Positions 18,529-27,842 of a stretch of 64,000 bases of DNA are shown in pieces. Each line of letters begins with the position of its first letter. Position 1 is the stretch's first letter. The translations under genes and the position numbers were made by a program. The notes beneath the pieces are model-generated. The model ran no database searches and had not been told where the DNA came from. It saw only the letters and a list, made by a program, of their open reading frames with translations. The stretch is from an uncultured Bacillota bacterium (GTDB lineage: Bacteria > Bacillota > Clostridia > Lachnospirales > Lachnospiraceae). Location: assembly GCA_949291945.1 (NCBI GenBank), contig CASEXH010000003.1, positions 82,798 to 146,797 on the forward strand, read 5' to 3'.

Positions 18529-18729
18529 TTATTTATTTTCCAGATAATCGTTGATCTGGGCAACTAACATATCTCCGTTAATGCCATGGACCATAGCTGC
18601 TTCTGCAAGAGATTCGCCCTGAGCGGATGGGCATCCGATACAATGCATGCCTGCTCTCATTAAAATTGGAACGATATTCTCATCTAAACGGATTAATTCA
18701 CCGATTGTCATCTCTGGTGTTACTTTCAT
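18529..18729 (-). CDS. DUF1858 domain protein
   Basis: 66 residues beginning MKVTPEMTIGELIRLDENI. It has the DUF1858 signature with a CxxC motif (MHCIGCPSAQGESLAEAA), as in small proteins linked to hybrid-cluster and redox enzymes. ATG at 18729 follows AGGAGG; a longer frame to 18792 lacks a site. It is divergent from the ferredoxin gene, which also suggests a redox role, but the reaction is unknown. Confidence 0.88.
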   Translation of the reverse strand: MKVTPEMTIGELIRLDENIVPILMRAGMHCIGCPSAQGESLAEAAMVHGINGDMLVAQINDYLENK

Positions 18730-18899
18730 GGATATTTTCCTCCTTAAAATGTTTTTCTGTATCATTATAATCTCTTTTTCAGGGATATTCAACCTTTTTT
18801 CTCCATTTTCTATGAGACTGTTTTACAGGCTTCATACCTCCAAGTCAAAAAGCCCCGGCAAAAACTGCTGTCTGCAGCGAATTGTATCAAATTTAAGAC

Positions 18900-18928
18900 T
18901 TGTATTATGGAAATAAATATATTAGAAT
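18900..18928 (+). promoter_or_regulatory. Candidate promoter of the ferredoxin gene
   Basis: TTGTAT (18900-18905) and TAGAAT (18923-18928) with a 17-bp spacer, 50 nt before the start codon. Confidence 0.5.
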
Positions 18929-18978
18929 AAGCGTAGTAACTGAATTACATATTCAGAATTATAAAGGAGGGTACGACC

Positions 18979-19149
18979 ATGGCATACGTAATCACAGACG
19001 AATGTGTAAGCTGCGGAACATGCGCAGGAGAATGTCCAGTAGAAGCTATTTCTGAAGGAGATTCCAAATATGTGATCGACGCTGATACATGTGTTGACTG
19101 CGGAACATGCGCTAGTGTATGTCCTACAGAGGCTATTGTAGAAGGCTAA
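18979..19149 (+). CDS. 2[4Fe-4S] clostridial-type ferredoxin
   Basis: 56 residues beginning MAYVITDECVSCGTCAGECP, with two CxxCxxCxxxCP cluster-binding motifs (the second CVDCGTCASVCP). Low-potential electron carrier of anaerobes for pyruvate:ferredoxin oxidoreductase, hydrogenase and Rnf-type complexes. The start follows AAAGGAGG at 8 nt. Monocistronic, with a terminator 20 nt downstream. Confidence 0.96.
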   Translation: MAYVITDECVSCGTCAGECPVEAISEGDSKYVIDADTCVDCGTCASVCPTEAIVEG

Positions 19150-19167
19150 TCGAAATATTGAAACAAA

Positions 19168-19206
19168 ACTGGTACACAAAGGATGTTCCTCCGTGTACCA
19201 GTTTTT
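19168..19206. terminator. Bidirectional terminator between ferredoxin and the MerR gene
   Basis: ACTGGTACAC (19168-19177) pairs perfectly with GTGTACCAGT (19193-19202), followed by TTTTT on the plus strand and a weaker U-tract on the minus strand. Confidence 0.85.
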
Positions 19207-19233
19207 CTTCTCTTTGTTTTACGTTCATTCTAA

Positions 19234-19743
19234 CTATCTTCTTTTTCTTTCTGTTCCATGCAGCAGTCTCCGCCTGTTCTGTTTCTTCTCCGCCGAGGCA
19301 GCCACCTCTCTTCTGGACTGCTGGCAATCCCGGATACGCTGGTCCAGTCTTTTATACCGAGCCTCCTCAGAATTTTGTTCTTTCAGCCTCTGTGTCACCA
19401 GTCTGCTGATAATCTCCATAAATTCCGTAGGGATCCTATCTTTGTAAAGCTTATGCTCAGTGTCCTCTGTTTTCTTCTTTTTGACCACAGGCCCCTTCTT
19501 ATCTGGAACCTGATTCGGATAAAAAAAGGGAGTCAGCTCTCCGATCTCCTTCAGAGAATACCCCCTCTTCTTCAGTTCCTTTATACTCAGGAATACCTGA
19601 ATATCCCATCGGGTGTAGTATCTGTGTCCCATCTCATTTCTCTTGATCGGCAATTCCAGTTCTTCCTCCCAGTACCGCAGCACGTGAGATTGAGTTTCCA
19701 GAAGTTTTACTGCCTGAGAAACAGAGTAAATGGTCTCCTCCAT
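19234..19743 (-). CDS. MerR-family transcriptional regulator
   Basis: 169 residues. The N-terminal MerR HTH is YSVSQAVKLLETQSHVLRYW followed by the wing EMGHRYYTRWDIQVF. The C-terminal half is basic and charged without the Cys residues of metal sensors, so the effector is unknown. ATG at 19743 follows AAAGGGG at 7 nt; the longer frame to 19773 is unsupported. Similar proteins are common in Lachnospiraceae near redox or stress genes. Confidence 0.82.
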   Translation of the reverse strand: MEETIYSVSQAVKLLETQSHVLRYWEEELELPIKRNEMGHRYYTRWDIQVFLSIKELKKRGYSLKEIGELTPFFYPNQVPDKKGPVVKKKKTEDTEHKLYKDRIPTEFMEIISRLVTQRLKEQNSEEARYKRLDQRIRDCQQSRREVAASAEKKQNRRRLLHGTERKRR

Positions 19744-19865
19744 ATACTGACCCCTTTCACATTTCCTCTCCACCCATTATAGCAGACCTTTGCCGAAATG
19801 CAAGAAAATATGTTCGACAAAAAACGTTGACAAGTTCTACCCGGGATGATACACTAATGAAAACA

Positions 19866-19950
19866 GCCAGGGAGCCCTGAAGGGCTGAGAGGAAGCGCCA
19901 AAGACTTCGACCTGTATCACCTGATTTGGATCATGCCAACGTAGGGAGTG
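19866..19950 (+). promoter_or_regulatory. TPP (THI-box) riboswitch of thiC
   Basis: Has the conserved elements CAGGGAGCCC...GGGCTGAGAGG (P2/P3 side) and ACCTGATTTGGATCATGCC followed by CGTAGGGAG (P4/P5). Upstream of thiC, so thiamine pyrophosphate should switch the gene off through the terminator that follows. Confidence 0.95.
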
Positions 19951-19978
19951 TTATATAACATACGTAGAACATTTCTAT

Positions 19979-20008
19979 ATCTGTGTCCTGATCAGGCACA
20001 GATTTTTT
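19979..20008 (+). terminator. Riboswitch-controlled terminator of thiC
   Basis: ATCTGTG (19979-19985) / CACAGAT (19997-20003) hairpin followed by six T, about 30 nt after the TPP aptamer and 150 nt before the start codon. It is the expected expression platform. Confidence 0.85.
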
Positions 20009-20155
20009 ATTGCGCAGAAGCCTCATTCCTATACAGCAAGATTTTTTTGAAAAGGCCCCGCCGGAACAGGAGTCTTTTCGAATTACGAAAACCCATCCTC
20101 TCCATAATATACTTCAGAATTCTCCCTGTCACTATGTCTAAATGGAGGAAAACCT

Positions 20156-21463
20156 ATGAGTTACACAACACAGATGGATGCTGCCCGCCAGGGGATCATC
20201 ACTCCTCAGATGGAAGCAGCTGCAAAAAAAGAACAGATGGATGTCCAGGAACTTCGGGAGCTTATGGCCCAGGGAAAGGCTGTCATTCCGGCAAACAAAC
20301 TCCATACCTGCCTGGAGCCAAATGCCATCGGCTCTATGCTTAAAACAAAGATCAATGTAAATCTGGGCACTTCCAGGGACTGGAAGGATCTGGATATGGA
20401 GCTTGAAAAAGTCAATGATGCGGTAAAAATGGGGGCAGAATCCATTATGGATCTCAGTTCTTTCGGAGATACCCGGAAGTTCCGGAGAAAACTTACCTCC
20501 CAGTGCCCCGCCATCATCGGTACCGTACCGATCTACGACGCTGTGGTCTACTATCACAAACCATTGAAAGAGATCACCTCCCAGGAGTGGATCGATATCG
20601 TGGAAATGCATGCCAAAGACGGCGTGGACTTTATGACCATCCATGTGGGGATCAATAAAGCCACTGCAGGCCGTTTTAAGAAAAACAAGCGCCTCACCAA
20701 CATTGTTTCCCGGGGAGGTTCCATTATCTTTGCCTGGATGGAAATGACCGGAGAGGAAAATCCTTTCTATGAACATTATGATCATATCCTGGAAATCTGC
20801 CGGGAATATGATGTGACCCTGAGTCTGGGAGACGCCTGCAGACCGGGCTGCATTGCAGACGCCGGAGATATTTCCCAGATTGAAGAACTGGTGACTCTGG
20901 GTGAACTGACCAAAAGAGCCTGGGAAAAAGATGTACAGGTGATCATTGAGGGGCCCGGACATATGGCCTTAAACCAGATTGAGGCCAATATGAAGATCCA
21001 GCAGACCATCTGTCAGGGAGCGCCTTTCTATGTGTTGGGTCCTCTGGTAACAGATATTGCTCCAGGTTATGACCACATCACCGCAGCCATCGGAGGTGCC
21101 ATTGCCGCTGCTAACGGAGCCTCTTTCCTCTGCTATGTAACCCCTGCAGAGCACTTAAGGCTTCCGGATGTAGACGATGTAAAAGAAGGAATCATAGCCT
21201 CTAAGATTGCTGCCCATGCCGCTGATATCGCCAAAGGGATCAAGGGCGCCGCCGACTGGGACCATCAGATGAGTACTGCAAGGAAAAATCTGGACTGGGA
21301 AGAAATGTTCCGCCTGGCCATTGATCCGGAAAAGGCCAGACGCTACCGTGCCCAGGCAAAGCCTGAAAAAGAAGATACCTGCAGCATGTGCGGAAACTTC
21401 TGTGCAGTGAAAAATATGAACCGTATCCTGGAAGGTGAGATCGTAAGTATCTATGACGAGTGA
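20156..21463 (+). CDS. thiC: Phosphomethylpyrimidine synthase
   Basis: Radical SAM enzyme converting aminoimidazole ribotide to HMP-P for thiamine synthesis. 435 residues; the catalytic motif near the C-terminus is [12 protein letters not shown] (CxxCxxxxC), and the conserved barrel signatures include [15 protein letters not shown] and [18 protein letters not shown] at 20156 follows GGAGG. The gene is alone; other thi genes must be elsewhere. Confidence 0.96.
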   Translation: MSYTTQMDAARQGIITPQMEAAAKKEQMDVQELRELMAQGKAVIPANKLHTCLEPNAIGSMLKTKINVNLGTSRDWKDLDMELEKVNDAVKMGAESIMDLSSFGDTRKFRRKLTSQCPAIIGTVPIYDAVVYYHKPLKEITSQEWIDIVEMHAKDGVDFMTIHVGINKATAGRFKKNKRLTNIVSRGGSIIFAWMEMTGEENPFYEHYDHILEICREYDVTLSLGDACRPGCIADAGDISQIEELVTLGELTKRAWEKDVQVIIEGPGHMALNQIEANMKIQQTICQGAPFYVLGPLVTDIAPGYDHITAAIGGAIAAANGASFLCYVTPAEHLRLPDVDDVKEGIIASKIAAHAADIAKGIKGAADWDHQMSTARKNLDWEEMFRLAIDPEKARRYRAQAKPEKEDTCSMCGNFCAVKNMNRILEGEIVSIYDE

Positions 21464-21480
21464 TCCCCCTGTCCCGTCCT

Positions 21481-21529
21481 AAATGGACATGCAAGCATGT
21501 CCGCTTGGCTCGTTGCTCGCAGAAATAAA
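21481..21529 (-). repeat. Mosaic intergenic repeat copy A
   Basis: 49-nt module that on the minus strand is identical to 57793-57841 (plus strand) at 47 of 49 positions. It contains the perfect inverted repeat GGACATG-CTTG-CATGTCC and the invariant stretch CGAGCAACGAGCC. It lies between the converging thiC and dnaB genes. Only this module is present here; the hairpin module of the other copies is missing. Confidence 0.75.
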
Positions 21530-21533
21530 AGAA

Positions 21534-21582
21534 GAGACTTTTCCGGCAGTCCATCTGCTCATGGGCTGTCCGGAAAAGTCTC
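21534..21582. terminator. Bidirectional terminator between thiC and dnaB
   Basis: GAGACTTTTCCGG (21534-21546) and CCGGAAAAGTCTC (21570-21582) form a 13-bp perfect stem with a T-run on the plus side and an A-rich flank that is a T-run on the minus side, just after the dnaB stop. Confidence 0.85.
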
Positions 21583-21585
21583 ATT

Positions 21586-22914
21586 TTATTTTTTCATATT
21601 TACAAACTTTGTATAATTCGGCAGCCATACCAGGTTCACCGTACCGATAGGGCCGTTTCTCTGTTTTGCAATGATGATCTCAGCAATATTCTTATTCTCA
21701 GAATCTTTGTTGTAGTAGTCGTCACGGTAGATAAACATCACCACGTCGGCGTCCTGCTCAATAGCGCCGGACTCTCTCAGGTCAGAAAGCATAGGCCTGT
21801 GATCCGGGCGCTGTTCTACTGCACGGCTTAACTGTGACAGCGCCACCACCGGAACATTCAACTCCCTGGCCAGGGCTTTTAAAGAACGGGAAATCTCTGA
21901 GATCTCCTGCTGCCTGGACTCGCTTCTTCCACTTCCTGTCATCAGCTGAAGATAATCAATAAAGATAATCCCCAGATTATATTCCATCTTATATTTTCTG
22001 CATTTGGAACGGAGTTCTGAAATGGAAATACCCGGTTTATCATCTATGATCAGATTAGAATTACCAATGACATTTGCCCCTTCTATAAGTTTTGCCCATT
22101 CTTCATCCTCCAGGTTTCCTGTACGGATGTTCTGGGAATCTACCTTAGACTCCAGGGCCAGCAGACGGTTCACCAGCTGCTCCTTTGACATCTCCAGACT
22201 GAATACCGCTACAGTCACATTGTCATGAAAAGCCATGTACTGGGCAATGTTCAGGACAAAGGCTGTTTTTCCCATAGAAGGTCTCGCTGCCACCAGGATC
22301 AGATCCGAAGGCTGAAATCCGGAAGTTTTGTAATCCAAATCAATAAAACCTGTAGGAATTCCTGTAACGCTCCCCTGGTTCCGAGAGGCCTTCTCGATCT
22401 TTTCTATAGCATTCAGCACTACCTGCCGGATAGGAACAAAATCTCCCGTTCCCCGGTTCTGGATCAGGTCAAAGATCTTCTTCTCTGTAACTTCCAGGAT
22501 GTCCTGGGTCTTTTCCTGTCCCAGATAGCAGGCATTGCTGATTTCCTCTGTAGTTTTGATCAACTTTCTCAGCATGGATTTTTCCGCCACGATCTCTGCA
22601 TAGTATTTCACATTTGCAGAAGTGATCACTGAGGAAAGAATATCCTTCATAAATTCCATATCGGAAATCTCAGGAGGAAGATTTTTCTCTCTCAGACGTT
22701 CCTGGAGCGTTACCAGATCTACTGCCTTTCCCTCGTCGTGAAGCTCTACCATAGCTTCAAACACAGCGCCATACTGCTGCTGATAGAAGTCCTCGCCGGT
22801 AATGATCTCTGAAGCTTCCACAATGGCATCTCTGCTCATGATCATGGCGCCGATAACGGACTGCTCCGCCTCCTGGCTATGGGGCATGATCCTTTTCATT
22901 AATGCTTCTTCCAT
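21586..22914 (-). CDS. dnaB: Replicative DNA helicase
   Basis: Hexameric 5'-3' helicase of the replisome. 442 residues: N-terminal primase-binding domain (1-100), linker, RecA-like core with Walker A ARPSMGKTA (about 210) and Walker B IIFIDYLQLM, and the C-terminal motif AIEQDADVVMFIYRDDYY. It follows rplI by 20 nt, the usual Firmicute arrangement gdpP-rplI-dnaB. Confidence 0.97.
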   Translation of the reverse strand: MEEALMKRIMPHSQEAEQSVIGAMIMSRDAIVEASEIITGEDFYQQQYGAVFEAMVELHDEGKAVDLVTLQERLREKNLPPEISDMEFMKDILSSVITSANVKYYAEIVAEKSMLRKLIKTTEEISNACYLGQEKTQDILEVTEKKIFDLIQNRGTGDFVPIRQVVLNAIEKIEKASRNQGSVTGIPTGFIDLDYKTSGFQPSDLILVAARPSMGKTAFVLNIAQYMAFHDNVTVAVFSLEMSKEQLVNRLLALESKVDSQNIRTGNLEDEEWAKLIEGANVIGNSNLIIDDKPGISISELRSKCRKYKMEYNLGIIFIDYLQLMTGSGRSESRQQEISEISRSLKALARELNVPVVALSQLSRAVEQRPDHRPMLSDLRESGAIEQDADVVMFIYRDDYYNKDSENKNIAEIIIAKQRNGPIGTVNLVWLPNYTKFVNMKK

Positions 22915-22934
22915 ACTGAAGAAACTCCCTTCTC

Positions 22935-23381
22935 CTAAGCTTCTTTAACGACCACTTTTAACTGAGCGGTTACCTGAGGATGAAGCTTTACAGGCACCAT
23001 GGTAGTTCCCAGCTCCTTAATAGGAGAAGCCAGCTGCATTTTTTTCTTGTCAATATCGTATCCCAGCTGTGCCTTAGCAGCTTCAGAAATTTCCTTTGAG
23101 GATACAGAACCGAAGGTCCGTCCGTTCTCCCCTACTTTGATGCTTACAGTTACTTCTTTTGTCTCCAGCTCTGCCTTAAAAGCTTTGGCCGCCTCCAGAT
23201 TTTCCTTGGCAACCTTCTCTTCATGGGCTTTCTGGAGTTTCAGATCATTGATATTCTTGGGCGTAGCCTCTACAGCCAGTTTCTTTGGAAACAGCATATT
23301 TCTGGCATAGCCGTCGCTTACATTTACAATATCTCCTTTTTTTCCCTGCGCTTTTACGTCTTCCAGTAAAATTACTTTCAT
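22935..23381 (-). CDS. rplI: 50S ribosomal protein L9
   Basis: 148 residues starting [20 protein letters not shown], followed by the signature [13 protein letters not shown] and the long connecting helix. Its start overlaps the gdpP stop by 4 nt (ATGA), so it is translationally coupled. Confidence 0.97.
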   Translation of the reverse strand: MKVILLEDVKAQGKKGDIVNVSDGYARNMLFPKKLAVEATPKNINDLKLQKAHEEKVAKENLEAAKAFKAELETKEVTVSIKVGENGRTFGSVSSKEISEAAKAQLGYDIDKKKMQLASPIKELGTTMVPVKLHPQVTAQLKVVVKEA

Positions 23382-25423
23382 ATTACTATGTCTCCTTCAT
23401 TAATCATCTGGTCAATTGTGATCTTTAGCTGTGAAATAGCTTCCTCTACAGTAGCACCGGGAAGCTGGGTTCCCGCCATATTGATATGTCCGCCGCCGCC
23501 CATACGCTCCATGATCAGCTGGACGTTTACTTCATCAATGGCTCTTGCGCTGATATAGATCTTATTCTGATAATCTGTCAGAACAAAGGTTGCCTTGATA
23601 CTGTCAATATTCAGCAGCTCATTGGCGGCCTGAGAGGCCACTACAGTAGGACTGTCTATTCCCTCTGCGGGGCAGACTGCTATGGCAAAGCAGCCTCTGT
23701 AATTTTCCACATGGCGGATTGCTTCCGCCTTGGCCCGGTATGACTGGATATCGTCCCGGAACATCTTCCGCACTCTTGTCACATCAGCACCGCATCTTCT
23801 AAGGAAAGCCGCCGCCTCAAAGGTCCGCACACCAGTCTTGGAAGTGAAATTGTTGGTGTCAATAATGATTCCCGAATACAATGCATCTGCCTCAATATTG
23901 TAGATACGGATATCATCTGAAAAATACTGAAGAATCTCCGCTACCATTTCACAGGCAGAAGAAGCATAAGGCTCTATATAAGAAAGCACTGCATTCTGGA
24001 TCACCTCGCTGCCCTGTCTGTGATGGTCAAGTACCACAATAGTCTTACTCATGTGGAGCAGATCCTCACATTCTGTATAACTGGGCTTATTAGTATCCAC
24101 TACTACCACAACTGTATTATCGTCTACAATATCTCTGGCCTCGTCACTGTTGATAAACATATTTTCATCATAATCCGGATTGTCCTTGAAAGTCTGGATG
24201 ATCGGTCTTACAGACATGGTAGGATTATTCACTACAATGTGAGTTTTCTTATTCAGGGATTTGGCCGCCCGGTAAATACCGATGCCGGCACCGATAGAAT
24301 CCACATCCGGGATCTTATGCCCCATAACCACAACCTTATCTTTGCTCACCATAAACTCTCTGAGAGCATGGGCTTTTACACGGGCTTTTACACGGGTACT
24401 CTTGCCCATCTGCTGGGACTTCCCGCCAAAGTAGGTCATCTGGTCACGGTCTTTGATCACTACCTGGTCGCCGCCCCGGCCAAGAGCCAGGTCAATGGCA
24501 ATACGGGCATACTCATAATTCTGGGAATAGCTTGGGGCATTGATACCGATACCAATACTGATGGTCACTGCCATATCGTTGCCGATATTAACCGTCTTTA
24601 CATCCTCCAGGATATTGAATCGTTTTTTCTTCAATTCCTCCAGAGAACGCTGGCGCATGACAAGAATAAATTTATCTTTCTCCAGCTTTTTGATCAGTCC
24701 GTCTACCTCGCCGAAATACTTATTCAGCTTTCTCTCGATCAAGGCCACCAAAAGAGATCTTCTTACTTCCTCTACACTGTTCAGAGCTTCCTCATAGTTA
24801 TCCAGATACAGCAGCCCTGTTACCAGCTTCTCGTCTTCTTTCTGGCGAATGTACCGGTTTAGTTCCGTCTCATCAAAAAGATACAATGCGGTCAGATCAT
24901 TATGTCCCTCCGTTTCTACCAGACCGGATTCCTTCAGAAGCCGCTGAATAGATATGGGGCGCATCACAGCCCGATAATCTTTTTCCTCATACTGAAAGGT
25001 TGCTTCCGCCTCATTCTCCCTGGGCAGCTTGTCTTTGGTCAGTTCAGGAAAAAGATTGGTCACTGACTTCCGGTATCTCCGGTTCTTTCCGGAAAGAGCA
25101 GCAAATGCGTCATTCATCCACAGGATCTTTCCACTGTAATCCAGCAGCGCATATGGTACGATAAATTCCTTCAGCAGGGTTTTCTGCACCTGCCCGTATT
25201 GTGTAGCGAAGGAGATCAGTTCGTTCATAATGACTGCTCTGCTGTGAAAATACAGAAAAACCACGATCAAAATATAAGCCGCAACAAAAACACTCACCAA
25301 AGCACCGGCTTTTCTATTGACTGTGAATACCAGAATGTCCATGATCACCAGCAAAATTGTCAGTATCAGGGGCCACTGCATATAATACTTCAACTGGCCT
25401 TTAATTCTTATTTTTCCGTCCAT
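23378..25423 (-). CDS. gdpP: Cyclic-di-AMP phosphodiesterase
   Basis: 681 residues. Two N-terminal membrane helices (about 15-55), PAS domain (about 80-150), a degenerate GGDEF domain (about 170-300), then DHH ([33 protein letters not shown]) and DHHA1 with [10 protein letters not shown]. It hydrolyses c-di-AMP to pApA and so controls potassium and osmotic balance and wall homeostasis. ATG at 25423 follows AGGTG; the frame extends to 25441 without a better site. All key DHH residues are present. Confidence 0.94.
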   Translation of the reverse strand: MDGKIRIKGQLKYYMQWPLILTILLVIMDILVFTVNRKAGALVSVFVAAYILIVVFLYFHSRAVIMNELISFATQYGQVQKTLLKEFIVPYALLDYSGKILWMNDAFAALSGKNRRYRKSVTNLFPELTKDKLPRENEAEATFQYEEKDYRAVMRPISIQRLLKESGLVETEGHNDLTALYLFDETELNRYIRQKEDEKLVTGLLYLDNYEEALNSVEEVRRSLLVALIERKLNKYFGEVDGLIKKLEKDKFILVMRQRSLEELKKKRFNILEDVKTVNIGNDMAVTISIGIGINAPSYSQNYEYARIAIDLALGRGGDQVVIKDRDQMTYFGGKSQQMGKSTRVKARVKAHALREFMVSKDKVVVMGHKIPDVDSIGAGIGIYRAAKSLNKKTHIVVNNPTMSVRPIIQTFKDNPDYDENMFINSDEARDIVDDNTVVVVVDTNKPSYTECEDLLHMSKTIVVLDHHRQGSEVIQNAVLSYIEPYASSACEMVAEILQYFSDDIRIYNIEADALYSGIIIDTNNFTSKTGVRTFEAAAFLRRCGADVTRVRKMFRDDIQSYRAKAEAIRHVENYRGCFAIAVCPAEGIDSPTVVASQAANELLNIDSIKATFVLTDYQNKIYISARAIDEVNVQLIMERMGGGGHINMAGTQLPGATVEEAISQLKITIDQMINEGDIVI

Positions 25424-25578
25424 GATTTCACCTGCCTGCATTTTAAAATGCCATTTAACAGTCCTCCATTATTAGATATTCTGATATATTATACCATTAT
25501 TTTAATAGCAGTACAACTAATTTTCTGCCGGAGAACACCCTGTGAAGCATATTCTCAGCCCGAAAACACCTTCACAGT

Positions 25579-25608
25579 AAAAAAGGCGTACCGCCTAAGC
25601 AGTACGCC
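25579..25608 (-). terminator. Terminator of the rpsF-ssb-rpsR operon
   Basis: GGCGTAC (25585-25591) / GTACGCC (25602-25608) stem with a U-run on the minus strand, about 15 nt past the rpsR stop. Confidence 0.85.
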
Positions 25609-25620
25609 CGTATATTTCAA

Positions 25621-25884
25621 TTAGTCCTGTACATAAGGCATGATTGCCATATGTCTTGCTCTCTTGATCTCTACTGTCAAAGCTCTCTGATGCTTTGCAC
25701 AGTTTCCTGTGATTCTTCTGGGAAGAATCTTTCCTCTCTCAGAAACGTATCTTTTTAATTTATTTGCGTCCTTATAGCTGATCTCGTTGTTTTCCTGTCC
25801 GCAGAATACACAAACTTTTTTTCTTCTGCGTCCTCCTCTTCTCTTCATTGGAGAATCCGGTCTGTTACCTTTTTCGTAAGCCAT
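25621..25884 (-). CDS. rpsR: 30S ribosomal protein S18
   Basis: 87 residues with a basic N-terminus ([16 protein letters not shown]), then FPI-equivalent [19 protein letters not shown] and [20 protein letters not shown]. Contains a CxxC pair early (VCVFCGQ), a zinc-type variant seen in some lineages. Third gene of the rpsF-ssb-rpsR operon. Confidence 0.97.
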   Translation of the reverse strand: MAYEKGNRPDSPMKRRGGRRRKKVCVFCGQENNEISYKDANKLKRYVSERGKILPRRITGNCAKHQRALTVEIKRARHMAIMPYVQD

Positions 25885-25917
25885 GGTCTTTACCTCCTAT
25901 CAATATCTGCCGTCCTT

Positions 25918-26373
25918 TTAGCTGAAGGGCAGCTCCTCGTCAATCCCGTCCGGAATATTCATGAATCCATCTGCTGATGCAATGCTTGGAGAAGGTGCCT
26001 CTGAAGGTGCGGTCGCTCCTGCGGGAGCCCGTCCCACATGGCTGTCGCTTACAGCCTTGCTTTCAGCGAATTCCTGTTCCTCCACTACCACATCGGTGGT
26101 GTAGACTTTGTTGCCATCCCGGTTGGTATAGCTTCCGGTCTGGATCCGTCCTGTTACCAGGATCTTAATTCCCTGACGGAAATATTTCTCTGCAAACTCT
26201 GCCTGTCTGCCAAATGCCACACAACCGATAAAATCAGCCGTAGCATCTCCGTCTCTCTTAAAACGACGGTCAACAGCCAGTGTGTATCTTGCAACTGCCG
26301 TTGCATTCTCTCCTGCGGAATATCTTACCTCAGGATCTCTTGTCAAACGACCCATTAAAATTACTTTATTCAT
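25918..26373 (-). CDS. ssb: Single-stranded DNA-binding protein
   Basis: 151 residues. OB fold MNKVILMGRLTRDPEVRYS...VARYTLAVDR...VAFGRQAEFAEKYFRQG, then a Pro/Ala-rich linker and the acidic C-terminal tip EELPFS that recruits repair proteins. Between rpsF and rpsR as in most Firmicutes. Confidence 0.96.
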   Translation of the reverse strand: MNKVILMGRLTRDPEVRYSAGENATAVARYTLAVDRRFKRDGDATADFIGCVAFGRQAEFAEKYFRQGIKILVTGRIQTGSYTNRDGNKVYTTDVVVEEQEFAESKAVSDSHVGRAPAGATAPSEAPSPSIASADGFMNIPDGIDEELPFS

Positions 26374-26453
26374 ATAATCACCTCATATAATACTCAAATA
26401 TACGTTATTCAGAATCAGTAATTTTAAATGGATTCTGATATGCGGTCTGCGGA

Positions 26454-26741
26454 TTACGCTTCTTTTTTCACAACTAAATATCTTAACACATTATCCATAA
26501 TGCGGACATGACGTTCGATCTCAGCAGGTGCTGTAGCGTCAGCCTCAAACTGGATGAAGTAGTAATATCCCTCGCGCATTTTCTGGATCTCGTAAGCTAA
26601 TCTCTTCTTACCCCATTCTTCAACTTCTGTGATGTTTCCGTTGTAGCGGGTGATATAGCCTTTTGCCTTTTCTACTACTTCCGCACGAGCTTCATCTTCC
26701 AGCTTTGCATTAACGACTAATGCTAATTCGTATTTGTTCAT
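26454..26741 (-). CDS. rpsF: 30S ribosomal protein S6
   Basis: 95 residues with the S6 signature MNKYELALVVNAKLEDE and the conserved GKKRLAYEIQKMREGYY. First gene of the rpsF-ssb-rpsR operon. AGGAGG precedes ATG. Confidence 0.96.
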   Translation of the reverse strand: MNKYELALVVNAKLEDEARAEVVEKAKGYITRYNGNITEVEEWGKKRLAYEIQKMREGYYYFIQFEADATAPAEIERHVRIMDNVLRYLVVKKEA

Positions 26742-26802
26742 GCTTGTTGTACCTCCTTTTGGTCTTTTGGCCCCCTGACATTTTCAGGGAACAAGGATTG
26801 CA

Positions 26803-26840
26803 GAAAGTGTCGGGAAACACTTTTCTGTCCTGAAATAATA
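26803..26840 (-). promoter_or_regulatory. Candidate S6:S18-binding leader hairpin of rpsF
   Basis: The rpsF leader on the minus strand forms a hairpin CAGAAAAGTGT / ACACTTTCTG with loop UUCCCG (26811-26826 core). A CCG next to an ACAC strand is reminiscent of known rpsF leader motifs bound by the S6-S18 pair. I cannot verify the fold, so this is a suggestion only. Confidence 0.35.
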
Positions 26841-26879
26841 TATCACGGTTGCTTATTTTAACATAAGACCAAGAGATAT

Positions 26880-27068
26880 TCAAGCCTTTTTTTTCAATTC
26901 TTTGGTACTTTTTTCCACAGCTTTTCTGGCGATCATAATCTGATGGCCGCAGCCGGTACACTTCAGTCTAAAATCCGCCCCTACTCTCAGAATCTCCCAT
27001 TCACTGCTTCCGCAGGGATGTTGTTTTTTTAATCTGACGATGTCCCCTACTTCGTAATCAAACTTCAT
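26880..27068 (-). CDS. DUF951 protein (YyzM-like)
   Basis: 62 residues starting MKFDYEVGDIVRLKKQHPCG and including KCTGCGHQIMI, a small zinc-type domain conserved beside rpsF in Firmicutes. ATG at 27068 follows AGGAGAATT; longer frames are unsupported. Function unknown. Twelve nt downstream of the sirtuin gene, with which it is probably cotranscribed. Confidence 0.9.
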   Translation of the reverse strand: MKFDYEVGDIVRLKKQHPCGSSEWEILRVGADFRLKCTGCGHQIMIARKAVEKSTKELKKKA

Positions 27069-27079
27069 AATTCTCCTCA

Positions 27080-27805
27080 TCACTCCTGTATCTGTGCAAA
27101 TACTTCTCCGATAGACTGGCTGATCACCAGTTCTGCCATACTGTCCCGGGGTGTGGAATCTCTGTTTATTACCACCAGATGACTGCCTCTGAAATAATCA
27201 ATGAGGGAAGCTGCCGGATAAACAGAAAGGGAGGTACCGCCTATGATCATAACTTCCGCCTGAGAAATGGCTCTGACAGATTCCTGGATCACATGGGAAT
27301 CCAGAGCTTCCTCATAGAGGACCACATCGGGCTTAACGATCCCGTCGCATTTCGGACACCGGGGCACTCCCCGAGTGCTTTTGATATATTCCACATCATA
27401 AAAGGCTCCGCATTTCATGCAATGATTCCGGTAAACGCTGCCATGAAGTTCCAGGACTTTTTTACTTCCCGCCAGCTGGTGAAGATTATCAATATTCTGG
27501 GTGATCACTGCCTTCAGTTTTCCTGTTCCCTCCAGGGCCGCCAGCTTTTTGTGCGCCGGATTAGGCTTGGCCTCACAGAGCATTTTTGCCCGGTAGAAAC
27601 GATAAAACTCCTCCGGATTTTTCATAAAAAAACTGTGGCTTAAGATCACCTCCGGGGGATAATCCCACTGCTGATGGTACAGGCCGTCCACACTACGGAA
27701 ATCCGGTATCCCGCTTTCCGTAGAAACCCCTGCTCCTCCGAAAAAAACAATATTGCTGCTCTCTGAAATAATTTTCTGCAGTTCACCCACAGGATCTTTT
27801 TTCAT
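27080..27805 (-). CDS. cobB: NAD-dependent protein deacylase, sirtuin family
   Basis: 241 residues. GAGVSTESGIPDFRS (NAD loop), TQNIDNLHQLAGS (active-site region), catalytic His in ELHGS, and the zinc module CMKCGAFYDVEYIKSTRGVP followed by RCPKCDG. Deacetylates lysines with NAD consumption. The following DUF951 gene lies 12 nt downstream. Confidence 0.93.
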   Translation of the reverse strand: MKKDPVGELQKIISESSNIVFFGGAGVSTESGIPDFRSVDGLYHQQWDYPPEVILSHSFFMKNPEEFYRFYRAKMLCEAKPNPAHKKLAALEGTGKLKAVITQNIDNLHQLAGSKKVLELHGSVYRNHCMKCGAFYDVEYIKSTRGVPRCPKCDGIVKPDVVLYEEALDSHVIQESVRAISQAEVMIIGGTSLSVYPAASLIDYFRGSHLVVINRDSTPRDSMAELVISQSIGEVFAQIQE

Positions 27806-27842
27806 AACTGTCCCTCCTGGTCTTTTTTATACTTGCAAATTC

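Noticed and set aside
24020..24862. 280-codon open frame opposite gdpP
   Set aside because: Shadow of the DHH/GGDEF gene on the other strand; composition is not protein-like.
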